64,000 nucleotides of DNA. Origin: Micractinium sp. NFX-FRZ (lineage: Eukaryota; Chlorophyta; Trebouxiophyceae; Chlorellales; Chlorellaceae). A program made the position numbers and the translations under genes. Below the pieces are notes generated by a model, which had not been told where the DNA came from, did not search any database, and saw only the letters and a program-made list of their open reading frames with translations. Below are positions 47,030 to 57,911 of the stretch, one piece after another (within the stretch, counting starts at the first letter, position 1; each line of letters opens with the position of its first letter). The stretch covers positions 62,001 through 126,000 of the forward strand of contig JAPTJF010000114.1 of assembly GCA_029339195.1 (NCBI GenBank). Reading direction: 5' to 3'.

Positions 47030-49813
47030 TCACACTCTGATCACTGCCAACATTGGCTGCTGCCGCTGCCCGTAGATGTTGGCAAGCTTGGGCCGAGTCT
47101 GGTTCATGGCATGCTTCATGTCCACCACCTTCACTGCGGCATCTGCCACAAACAACGCCGGGGAGCCATTGGCCATCAAGTTCATGGGCGGCTGCGATGT
47201 GCTTGGCGGCAGCTGCTGCCGGAATCGCTGAGTCTTGGTGTGGCTGCGTTCAGGGGAGGGGGAGACAACAGCACGGCATGGCATGGCACGGCATGAGGGG
47301 CCTCTCACATCCGCAGCAAATCTTGCCAGACTAGGAATGGGCCCCTTTCCTTGCTACGGCTTGCTCTTGTCTGGGCTTCACCCATTCCACACGAGGCGGC
47401 TTGCACGTGCAGAGGCATCCCCATGCACAGCCGAGCATGCCCCCGCCCCGCGCACCCGTACATGCAGAAGCCGACCAACGCCATGACACACCCAAGCGTC
47501 ATCTTGAACGTAAACTCCTTGCTCTCCCCTGCAAAACAGCACAGGCAAGTTCCGATCTTGGAGATGGTGGGCTGGCGGGAGCCCAAAGCAACCACTTGCC
47601 AAGGCACTTGCGAGCACTGCCCTGCCCCCCTGCGCCGCTCACCTAGTACAAGTGCCGACAGCATCAGCAGGCCCACAATCTTGACCTGCAGACAGCCAAC
47701 AACCAGCAGCGCGGCGTGCGTGTGTTCACATGATTGTGTTCACAGCCGGAAGTTCACGAAAAGGGGCTTAACCTGCGTTTTACAACAGCACTGCACATAG
47801 AGCACAGCACCAGCAGACGAGGCGGGGAAGCAGTACCACAGCGGGGCAGCACTGCAGCTTGGCATGCAGCCTCCAGCACCCACCTCCCCAAGAACTGTCG
47901 TGGTCACGGCACTTGTTGCCTTTATCATCAGGCTGTGCACCTGCAGGGTGCAGTGGACGCGGAGGCAGGCAGCCCGACACTTCAATGCGTACAGAAGGGG
48001 AAGAGGGTTGCACAATCAGTATGCCAGGATTCCCAAGCACACTTGTGACACCATCACCCGACAGGAGTTGGCAACTCACAAGGTTATACGCCACCGCATT
48101 GACGGATGACACGGCCAGCAGGAAGACGACATCATTGTAGTGGTGGGGCAGATATGCCAGGAACGCGTCGCGCTGCAGGCAGGGCGGCAGTGCAGGGCAG
48201 TTTACACGGCTGCAAGAGGCAGTGCCGGGCAGAGCGCAGGGAGACACAGGCCGGCGCATGCGGCACCAAAGGGCAGGCAGGAGCGGGCGGTGGCCATGCA
48301 TGGCCCGGCAGCAAGCTGGAAAGCAAACGGCGGGCGGCACACTGTGCAGGACGCACCTCGTAATAGTATGTAGGAGTTACCAAACACAGCAGGCTGATGG
48401 GCGCGGTGTAAAACGTTAGCCGCACCACATCAAGCTTCTCGCTGCAGGCAGTGTGCGCAGCCAAGAAATGTCACATGAGCGGCAGCGGCACGCCAGGCGA
48501 CAGCACAACAAGCCACGTGCTGAGCTCACCCCCCCACACGTGCAGCACGCGCAAGCGACGGACAGAAGCAGCAACCAAATCCGCATGCCGCTTTCGGCCA
48601 CATCCCCAGAACGCACAGATTAATAAGCAGGCACGCCCATCCGCAACCAGTGCTCAGCAGCACCCCCTGCAGCCCTTCGCTAGCAGTGACCTTGCGAAAT
48701 AGCCACATGGCCGCCCCCGTACCTCATCAGCTTGCTTGCAAAGCACATCATCAGGCCGGAGCAGATGACGGAGGCCAGGCAGAACATGATGGCATATGGC
48801 TTCCCTGCGAGGGTGCCCTGCCACACGGCCAGCATCACGCCGGCTGACAGAACCATCAGAGACATCACCTCCTGCCGCTTTGGAACCTTCTTCTCCACAA
48901 CCATGGAGATGAAGCAGGTGACCACGGGCAGGGCGGAGCTGCAGGGGGGGAGCGATGAAGAGGGTGAGGGCGGAGGGGGAGGAAGCGGGGTGGTTGGCAC
49001 CCATGTCAAAGACGCGGGCGACGGCGCTGCACAACAACAGCGCTGGACCTGACACGTATGAGCTGCAGCGCTGCAAGGGTGCAGCGGCAGCGGTGTGGCA
49101 CGCTTCCGGCAACTGCATAAGCGGCAGAGGCAGCGGGAGGTGTAACATCTGCTGGCCGGCAACAGCATGCGCAGTGAAAGATCAAAGGCCATCCTCGAGC
49201 GTGCGCACGCACCGGATGATTTGGTTGAGCGTCAGGCTGATTCCCACCAGGCTGGCGTTATTGAGCACAATGTTGAAAGCCATGAAAGCGCCGATGCACA
49301 CCACCCCCTTCCACTGCTTCTCCAGCGTGCGCCGGTGCACTCGCCACGGCTGGCGCAGCGCCACGGGCGCAAGCGCCAGGAAGCTGACAGCCATGTGGCC
49401 TGCCAGAGGGGAAGGATGGGCAAAAGGAGGCGTCTAGCGGGGAAAGCAGCGGGAGGCAACAGAAAGTTGGGCGAGCATGCAAAGCGAGCAATGCCCCAAC
49501 CAGGCAACCACCTCAAAGACCAAGCCGAGCGTGCTCACAGGCGGTGAGCAGGAACGGGAACCTGAAGCCATAGATGCCCAGCGACCACTTGTTCATAAGG
49601 TTGAGTGAGGAGTTGAGGCTGCGGAGGAGGGGAAAGGCACGATTTGCTTGGGTAAGGAGCCGCCCTGAGCCGCCGCCGCCGGCCGCCGCCGCCGCCTGCC
49701 CCACCCTCAGGCTGCAACGCTTGCCTGATGTACGCGGCCACCAGCAGCCCAAAACTGCTCAGCTTGGCTACCGCTAGGGCCTTGAAGGCGTCCTGGCGCC
49801 CCCGTTGCTCCAT
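47030..49813 (-). CDS. TPT/nucleotide-sugar translocator family carrier
   Basis: Ten-helix antiporter of the drug/metabolite superfamily. These carriers move nucleotide sugars or phosphorylated sugars across Golgi or plastid membranes. Start at 49813 (MEQRGRQDAF). The first exon ends at 49725 with a GC donor (GCAAGC) and joins 49618 to give AYISLNSSLNLMNKW, the family's first helix. Then come GIYGFRFPFLLTACHM, NNASLVGISLTLNQIIR, LPVVTCFISMVVEKKVPKRQ, DVVRLTFYTAPISLLCLVTP, and HYNDVVFLLAVSSVNAVAYN. The late signature is IKATSAVTTTVLGEVKIVG followed by LGCVMALVGFCMYG. The C-terminal tail is soluble (about 65 residues). No dilysine ER signal is seen and the transported sugar cannot be assigned. 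Given neighbouring glycosyltransferases, a Golgi nucleotide-sugar role is plausible but is inference. Stop TGA is the complement of 47030-47032. Confidence 0.82.
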
Positions 49814-50261
49814 CCCCTTTGGTGTTCGAATGCAGCCCGAACGCCGCTGCTGCCTTGGGGGGGCTGGGGCGTCTGCCCGAGCTTCAGTTGGAGGCGAATG
49901 CGCAGCTCCGGGGCCCGGACTGGCGAATGGCTCACACACTCGCTGCAGCAGGTGCAGTTTGCCGCGTTTATTGCAGAGTGTAGAGGAGCACCAATTAGAT
50001 AAGGAGACAGCAAAGGTCGGCACTCGGGCGGTGCCTTCGAGCAACCAGCAGCCCGCCAACCGAGAGGCCCTGCCGAAAAAGCGAAACAGCGCTTCTGCGC
50101 CTCACATATGCTTGCAGGGACTTGAGGAGATTACTTGAGCCCAGCAGGGTCGAGCTCACCTCGTGATCAGCAAGGGCTGAACTCTGCTCTATGGCAGGCC
50201 GGGTCGGCCCCGCAGCGCAGCACACCGTCCGGCGGCACCACCACGAGTCTGCTCGACATGG

Positions 50262-50278
50262 TTTAGGGTTAGGGTTTA
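50262..50278 (+). repeat. Interstitial telomere-like repeat / telo-box
   Basis: TTTAGGGTTAGGGTTTA combines plant/green-algal telomere units. Read on the other strand it contains AAACCCTAA, the telo-box element found in plant promoters of ribosome-biogenesis genes. It lies 450 bases upstream of the translocator start codon. Confidence 0.7.
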
Positions 50279-50449
50279 AGACTGCGACACACGCCCAATT
50301 ATCATTTTTCACATGAAACTTGTGCAGTGAGGGAGCATGAGGCAATGCAAGGCCTGGGAGCTGGCCGGCCTCAGCCGTGCTGGCGCCGGTGGGTGGCGGG
50401 GCGGTGGGTACCGTCTGCCGCCGCTACAGTACCATCGACTCCCCTGCAG

Positions 50450-50554
50450 GCCATTCTGCACCCCGCGCTCAGCCCATGGGGCGGCACGCATCCGGAGTTT
50501 GTGGGACGCGAAACCAACTTCTGGGCGTGCGTGCGGAATCTTGTATACCAGCAG
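50450..50554 (+). other. Orphan exon-like segment
   Basis: A 105-base segment (exactly 35 codons, phase 0 on both sides) is flanked by CCCCTGCAG and a GTGGCA donor. It encodes a protein-like stretch including PWGGTHPEFVGRETNFWACV and RNLVYQQ. No partner exon was found, so it may be a gene fragment or part of an unrecognised plus-strand gene. Confidence 0.35.
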
Positions 50555-51949
50555 GTGGCACACCGCTCAAGGCACCTCCCAAAGCATGCCCGTGCCGGCA
50601 TGCTGCCCCTTGCTGAACCACCCCTGTGAAAACACGTGCTTACACCTCGGCCATGTGGACACCAGGCACAAACTGTCATGTTTTGGTGGGAAAAAGCAAG
50701 AATTGGAGCATGGTGACTTGACTGACTGTAATGCCCCAGGGAAGCAGGGGGCTGCAGCTGGGTAGAAAAGAGCAAGGCAACCTGTCAAACACTTGGCAAT
50801 GTTGAGCCCCTACCTCTTATGGTCTGGTGATTGGCTGACAGGCAAGCCACGGATGAGCGGAGCGCCACACCTGCGCAGCATTTCAGAACAGCGCAGCCAC
50901 AATGCTTGACAAGAATGCATCGACTGGATCGGTTGGTTGGCGAAGCCCTGTCCTGCCTGCTGAGAAGGCTCATCTCCTAACTATTACGCATTCGAGCGTC
51001 TTCCACGAGCATGCATCACCCCAGGCCCCGGGCCAGGTTCGTCAGACACTAGTGGTCAGATACCAGTGGTCAGACGCCAGGACTGTGTCGATCAAATGAC
51101 AGTGCAACAGTTCCTGTGCTCCGGCCCCAAGTCACTGCGCATTTACGCACTGTAGTACTGGTGGTGGTAGGGGCCAGCAGCGGCAGCGCCAGCGCTGGCT
51201 AACAAGCGCGCAATAGTAGCGGGCCCAGCCACTGGCAGGCTGCATCCACCATCGGTATCTCACAGCCCCACGTGGCCCCATGTCGCGCCTGCAGTACGCA
51301 GGTGCGACTACCAGCCACCAGTCCTAGGTTAGTTGGGTTGTGTCCACTATAGCTATCTGGCGGCACGGAGGCTTGACGAAGCAACTGAGCTGCTGGCAGC
51401 TCGGCAACCCGACGGCGCATGCGACACGAGGCGCGGCCGCGCCGGCCTGGCAATGCTGGACTGATGGGGCGGACGGGCGCTTGGCTTGCCCGCTGTGTGT
51501 GCATGGACAGCCATGACTCTTGCACTAGACAGCCAGGACTGGAATCCCAGTGCACACCTGCGGCGGCAGGAATATGGCAGGGGTGCACAGCCCTGCCCAG
51601 CATGCAGAAGCTGGGAGCCAGGATTTCCTCCTACCCGGACTGGGAAACGCCTGTCCGCGCGCAAATCGTGCAGGAACAAGCCACTGTCAGTAGCAGCAAT
51701 CTTCTTTGCAGACAGGCCAGTGCACTCGCACTCGGGTGGGACGTCGCCTGGCCAGCCTGGCAGGCCTCCGCAGTGCACCCTGCGGCTCTACAGCACAGTC
51801 TCGCAGGGCTCCCACCTATCAACTGGCATGCGACTTCATCAACAAGCTGCCCAGCCTTTGGAACCCCGTTCTGTGGCCGTATTCTCACGCCCCTCCGGCC
51901 CGCTCCTCCCTGGCGTGCCTCCTCTCCTGGCCGCCCCCAGGCTTCTCGG

Positions 51950-54900
51950 ATGAACTCTGTAACGCAAATGAGGCGCCAGGCTCTAGCGTCTCTTGCAGTG
52001 GCGGTCCTGGCGGTGGTATGTGCGTCTGCTCCTCCGGCCGCGGCCTCCCGCCGCCTTGAGCAGACTGCAGATGTAGTTGTTGGCGCAAACGTCACTCTCA
52101 CAGGTAAGAGGACGGTCGGGGGTGTGCCAGCTACCTCCGGGCACAGGCAGCTTCCAGCTTCCAGCCTGCAGAAGGCACAGTGAACCGTGCGGCAGAGGGG
52201 GGGAACCCTAACAAGTTGTGAGAACCCAATTTTCACTCACTCACTGAACAAGTCCCACCGAGCCCCTGCAGGCACCGCTATCGTATTGTCTTGGGACCAA
52301 CCCCATAGAAAGGTGGACAGGTGAGGCCGCGCGCGTCAGGGCGGGAGGTTGGGCAAATGCCGCCCGGCGGCATGCAGCTGCATAGCTGGCTCCGCCGCCT
52401 GCCCACGGTCCTGGAACCTTCCCTGCTGCTCCCAACCTCTCGTGAGGGAGTTGCGAACCGCAAGCACTCCCCCACCTCACGCCCGCCGCTGCCCCGCTGC
52501 CTCCCAAGTCTCACAGGATGCTGTCCCTGCGCGTCAACAACCGTAACCTCGTCATACGGGGCGTCCCCAACGTCATCTTCGACGACATCCAATCCGGCCA
52601 GATCATCACCGTCTCCGGAGAGGTGGAGGAGCTGAGCGACGAAGAGGACGAGGCCCTGCCGCCCAACAACAACGGCAATGGCAACGGCAACGGCAACGCC
52701 AAGGGGCGGAAGAAGAAGCGGGTCAAGGCGGTGCGCGCGCGCAGGGTCAAGCAGCGCTCGGCCAAGAAGCAGGGGCCGGCAGAGATCCCCGTGGGTGCGT
52801 GGCGCGGGCGGGGATGAGTGGGCGGGCGGGCGTTGTGGGTGAGCATGGGCAGAGCGGGCGCGCGGGCGGGCGCTGCCTGGCAGGTCCACGGAGCAAGGGC
52901 GGAGCAGGGATACCTGTAGAGCGGCGGGGGGTGCCTGCAGGGCCAGCCACAGAGACATGTGCCACAGGTGCTGCTGCTCAGGGGGCGGGACGCTTGGAGG
53001 TAACCCCGCGCTGTCAATCCATGCGCCAACTGCTTTGTGCCCCGAAAACCTGCCTACAACCCTACCCCTCTGGCCCGCAGATCCTGCTACCGTGGATGAC
53101 GAACCAACCGTGCAGTACCCGCTCGAGCTACTTCAGCGGCGCAGGCTGCAGGGCATCACATTTGACAGAGTGCCCGCGGCCGCATGGAGCACCCTGCCCA
53201 GCGTGAACCCTGAGCTCAAAGTTCTGTTCATTCCCAGTGAGTGCCGGCAACATGCGCAGGGAGGCAGGGGACCTGCCGTTGGGGTGGATGTGGGCGCGCG
53301 GGGGTAGTGCAGCACGGCAGCACATGCGGGCGGGGGCTGCCGCTGGCGGCCCAGGCGTCGCCTGCGCACATCATCAACCTGCAAGCGATGCGCTCCCCCT
53401 GGGACGCACCGCAGCACGCAGTGATGCTGCTGTGGTGTGCTGTGGTTGCTGGCTAGCTTGCCGCCCCGCTTCCTTGCCAGCCTGCTGCGCTAGACCCTGC
53501 ACGCCTTCGTCCCGACCCCCCGACCGAGCTTCCCTCCACCCCGCCCCGCCCTGGCTCCCCATGCGCAGTCGCTGGCGTGCTCCCCGGCAGCGGTCCTGCC
53601 GTTGCCTGCCCTGGCACCACGCTGCCCACCGCCACCACCACCCAGCTGCGGCAGACGATGTTTCAGGCAGTTAACCCGTCTGGTGTCACCGTGGGTTCCA
53701 CATTCGGCCAGTGTTCTTTCAACCAGACCCTGGTCAGGGAGCCGACGTCACAAGTTGTGGAGCGCGTCAATCTGCCATGCTCTGGAAACATGTAAGCCCC
53801 CGCCTCAGCTGTGCTGCGCGGTCTGCCGTGTGGTTTCTGCCTGCCTGCCTGCCAACTCAGGCCCACAGCGCGCGCCACGTCAGCCTGCCCTGCATCTGAA
53901 CACATGCTTGTGTGCGCACTGGCATCGTGCTGGGGAAGCGGGGCCCTTGTGCATCAGGCTTCCCTGTGCCCCACGCCCCTATGGTCCCATCAGGCTTCCT
54001 GTGCCCCACGCCCCTATGGTCCCATCAGGCTTCCTGTGCCCCACGCCCCTATGGTCCCATCAGGCTTCCTGTGCNNNNNNNNNNNNNNNNNNNNNNNNNN
54101 GTGCCCCACGCCCCTATGGTCCCATCAGGCTTCCTGTGCCCCACGCCCCTATGGTCCCATCAGGCTTCCTGTGCCCCACGCTCCTATGGTCCTGACAAGT
54201 GCGATACTCCCTCTCGCCAGCCGCTCCCACCCGCCCACTGCTCCCGCCCGCATGCCGCTCCCTCCTCCTGCCTACGTCCTCAAGCCTTTGCGTTCCCACC
54301 CGCCCACACCCTGCAGCAACGGCGTGGCGTGGAACATCAATGCCACCTGCGAGTATGATGTGCGTTTGCCCAAGGGGGCAGGCTGACAGCGCCAGCCGGG
54401 GGAACAGTGCATGCCACTCGCCCTCCATGCCGCGCCGGTCAGCCGTGTGGCTGGCACGGCTGCCGCAACCCATGCACCCGCCCTGCCTGCCTGCATGTAC
54501 CAGCAAGCATACCCATGCACTACCACACACCTCGTGGCCCCCGCAGGATTTCAATGGGGTGGCAGATGCTGCGGAAGCAGCGCTGGTGGCACGCAACATC
54601 GACGTCGACTCCTTTGACTACAAGTGAGGGCAGAGCGGCCAGCCTTGCAGTGCAGGGGGGGGTGGGGCGCCAGAAATGAGGGTGCAGAGGGGTGCAGAGG
54701 GGGCAGCCCTGGGTTGCTTGGAGAGGAGTGGACGTCCACTGCAGGCAGTGGCGGCCACTGGGGCTGCAACCGCCCATCAAGTGCCTGTCACGGGGGCAGA
54801 GGGCAGTGTGTGCTGCCACAGATGCAGCCAGCTGGTTCAGCAGCTGCGTTTGCCACGCTGCAGTGCCTCGGCTCAGCACAGCACTGCACGGTGGCAGCGC

Positions 54901-57900
54901 TCCGGCGCCCGGCTGCGCTGTCCCCTTGCGTGCCGTGCCCCCTTGCGTGCCGCCCAGCGCGCTGCCTGACTTGCTGGCCGCCCCGCAGGGTTTTCCTGAT
55001 GCCCATCGGCCCCTGCAACTTTGTGGGCATTGCGTACGTGGGCTGCGATGGCAGCTTTGACTGCCGCGCGTGGATTGGCGGCAACTTTATGACCTCTGCT
55101 CAGGTGGGCAAACATGTCTGTGATTTTTTCAGCTTAGCGGGTGTTTCACTGAAGCAGCGTCGCGGTGCGCCGGTCAGCCGAGCGGCCGCCTCCTTCCTCC
55201 TCCAATTCACCTGTCAAGGGCAGCTGTGATTGTCGACGGTTCACTGGCGGGGCTTGACGGAACAACAGCCAATGAGGGGCCGGGCAGGGGCCGGCAAGGG
55301 GGCGGCCAGAAGACACGCATTTCACTTTTTTCACAGTGGAAAGAGCACTGGGCTCTCCCCCCGCTGCAGGCCATCTCTCATGAGCTGGGGCACAACCTGT
55401 TCCTGGGGCACGCCGGCGGCTTCACCCCCAGCGGCGTGTTTGATGAGTGAGTGGGCTGAGCTCTGCGTTTAAATGCCTGGAGGGGTCTTATCTGAGGTGG
55501 GGCTGGCAAGTGTGTACCCCGTGGCTCTTACCGCTAAGCTTGCCTCTCCTCGGGCCTTCCCGGAATCCAACCCTGTTGCTGCCCCTGCTTGCCACCCTAC
55601 CTGCAGGTACTTGGACGACTCATGCCAGGTGCGCTGCGGGTTGCTTCTTCCTAGCTCCCCATGCCTGCCCGAGCTTGCAGGGCTGGGTGCCCTGCCTGCT
55701 CTCGCGGCGCCTGGCGTGCACACAGCCTGCACTCCTGCCGGTGCTGTTGTGCCGCTGCTGCTGTCGCATGGTGCTGGGTCCCGCCAGAGGCACAGCCAGT
55801 GTGCCACTTGGAGCAACCGCAGCTGCTCGCTGCCTGTGCAGTATTGTACCTGCGTTGGTTAAAGCGCCAACTCGATTGTGTTGACCCCCCTCCCCGGCCT
55901 GACGATCCTGCTGTGCATGCCTTGCAACCGTCCCCGGTGTGGTCCAGATGGGCTACTGCTGCATGAACCGCTGCCCCAACGCGCCCCACACCTGGCAGCT
56001 GGGCTGGCACTCGACGCTGCAGCTCAATGGCACCAACCTGCTGGCGGGGCGCACCCTGAACTTCAGTTTGGGGGGCCAGGAACTCTTCAAACTGGTGAGG
56101 AGCCCAAAGAGGATGCTTGTGGGCAACAGGGAGGGGCGGAGAAGCACCCCATTGCGTGATCACAGCGGGGCAGATGGCTTTGGAAGGATGGTGGGCAGGG
56201 AGGGGCCAAACGCGCCCGCTCACCCCTGCCCACCCGCCTGCGCGGTCACCCTGGCGCCTGCTTGCTCAGCCACCCGCCACCGCGTCTGCCACACTTGGGG
56301 CAGCGCTGTGCGCAACAATCTTGCCTCATGCCTGCCAGGCGACCACATGGCATATCACCTACTCACAGCCTACACACCGTGTTGCCGCGCAGGGCGTGGT
56401 GCGCATCACCCCCACCTGGGCGCCGGCCATTTTCCCGCTCTTCCTCTCGTTCCGCCTGAAGATCTTGGGGGATGCGGGGATCGCTGATGGGATGGCCAAC
56501 AGGCTGCACGTCTACCAGGTGGGCAGTTGGCCCTCTGCCATGCTGGCATATTCGTTGTCATGCTGGCTGTAGTGCCGCTCTGTGAATGCTGCTTGCGACT
56601 TCTGAGTCCCACGCTGAGTCAGCCCTGGCATCTATATGCTTGACACACCTGCCACTTAGGGGGTCACCGTGGCACATGCTTTGTCGTGCCTCGTCTCCCG
56701 CTCTGTCACGTGGATGGCTTCGGCGCTATAACGGCTGAATGCTTGCCGTCCGTGCGCTGCTTGAGCAGGGGAATGGGCAGCAGCGGCGTGCTGCCGAGCG
56801 AAGCGTGCTGGATGGCGCTGCAACCCAGCAGTACTGGCGAGGCACGGGCCTGGCAAATTGGCACCAAGTCGCCTCAGACCTCCCCTCACATGCACACTGC
56901 ACTGCCTGCAGGCGCCCACAGCTGGGCAGTACGACCCAGCCCCCACCACCTGGCGTGCTGCGATTTCAGGCAAGCCATAACAAACAAAGGACAAAGGTTC
57001 CATCCCTGTGCGGCCGCTGGCAGGGCGACCGCCGCAGGCTCCTGCCGCCCATGTGTGTGCGCCAATCGCAGCATGCCCGTGCAGGCAGCAGGGTGCCTGT
57101 GGCCACTCCCCTAGTGGTCGAATAGTTCAAAACATCAAACCATGCGCCAGCAACCAGCCTTGAGCTGCAATGGACAGGCAGTTAAAGGCTCCAACCAATG
57201 CTCGGTTTGCCGCGTTCTCTCGCCTGTCACCAATCGACCTTCTTTAAGCAAGCTTGCTTCCTCACAACCCCCGACCCCACACCGGCACACTTCCCGCCCT
57301 GCAGTCGGCCAGGCGTACACCCACGTCGGTTCGGGTATCACCATCCGTCGCTTCTTCTCCACCAGAGGCAACCAGGCTGTGCTCAGCATTTGCCGCCGGG
57401 CGGGCCCAGAAACGGCAGCCAGCTGCTTGGCGGGCTACGACAATAATTGGTGAGCCGGTGACGCTTCCAATGGACAGGCCGCTGCCCGTGGGGAGGTTGG
57501 GGGTCCGGCTTTGGTTTTTGCTCCGCTTGTGCTTGCCGTGTGCACGCTTGAGCCTCATTCTTGAACTGCACGGAATAATAGAGCGGTACAGCAACCGGTG
57601 AAGGGTTGACTGTATTTGGTGTTCTGGTTTGTTTGAGCAGGGGGTGAATGGAGTGCAGTCCCTGCCCAAGGCCCCCGCCCCTGCTCCCCTCGGCACGCAC
57701 CCCCTCATCCTCTCCCTCGCCCCCTCCGCCCTGCAAACACCCGGCCTTGCCGCCATTGATGATTGCTTGTGCCAAGAAGCTGCCATGCTACCTCCCGGGT
57801 CCGCTGCCTCCCCAACACCCGCCCCCCCCCCCCCCCCCCTCCACGTGTCCCCCCTTCAGTGATGGCCGCGCTGGTGACGACGACCCCGCGTGTTCGATCT

Positions 57901-57911
57901 TCCGCCGCTGA
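51950..57911 (+). CDS. Gametolysin-type zinc metalloprotease (peptidase M11), secreted
   Basis: Extracellular matrix/wall protease of the volvocalean gametolysin family. Fourteen exons join in phase to about 618 residues: 51950-52103, 52272-52320, 52517-52794, 53081-53236, 53569-53791, 54317-54359, 54547-54623, 54989-55103, 55370-55446, 55607-55628, 55948-56094, 56393-56518, 57313-57449 and 57659-57911. A signal peptide (LASLAVAVLAVVCASAPPAAA) is followed by a propeptide with an acidic then basic Asn/Gly stretch. The catalytic block is AISHELGHNLFLGHAGG (His-Glu-x2-His and third His). It is followed by MGYCCMNRCPNAPHTWQLGW, as in M11. An apparent stop at 57451 is actually the GTGAG donor. The last exon adds a Pro-rich tail with an 18-C tract and ends DGRAGDDDPACSIFRR. 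All catalytic residues are present. An in-intron 35-bp repeat and a sequence gap lie at 53966-54196. Confidence 0.88.
53966..54196. repeat. 35-bp tandem repeat interrupted by an assembly gap
   Basis: Unit GTGCCCCACGCCCCTATGGT plus 15 more bases. Copies start at 53966, 54001, 54036 and 54071 (cut by N after four bases), then at 54101, 54136 and 54171 (last diverged). N occupies 54075-54100. The copies across the gap are 30 bases out of register instead of a multiple of 35, so the written gap length is not real. The array lies wholly in the intron 53792-54316. Confidence 0.97.

Larger units (their letters stand above)
49814..51949. other. Divergent intergenic region between the translocator and protease genes
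   Basis: About 2.1 kb. It contains a telomere-type repeat (50262-50278), an isolated exon-like segment (50450-50554), and a short GGTCAGA(C/T) direct repeat near 51040-51080. The remainder shows no convincing gene on either strand; the 100-250 codon open frames here have shadow-like composition. Confidence 0.5.

Noticed and set aside
49810..49835. tRNA B-box-like GTTCGAATGC
   Set aside because: It does not match the B-box consensus well and no A box or cloverleaf could be built around it.
53966..54196. CRISPR-like array
   Set aside because: The 35-bp units are contiguous with no unique spacers, the host is a eukaryote, and the array lies in an intron; it is a simple tandem repeat.
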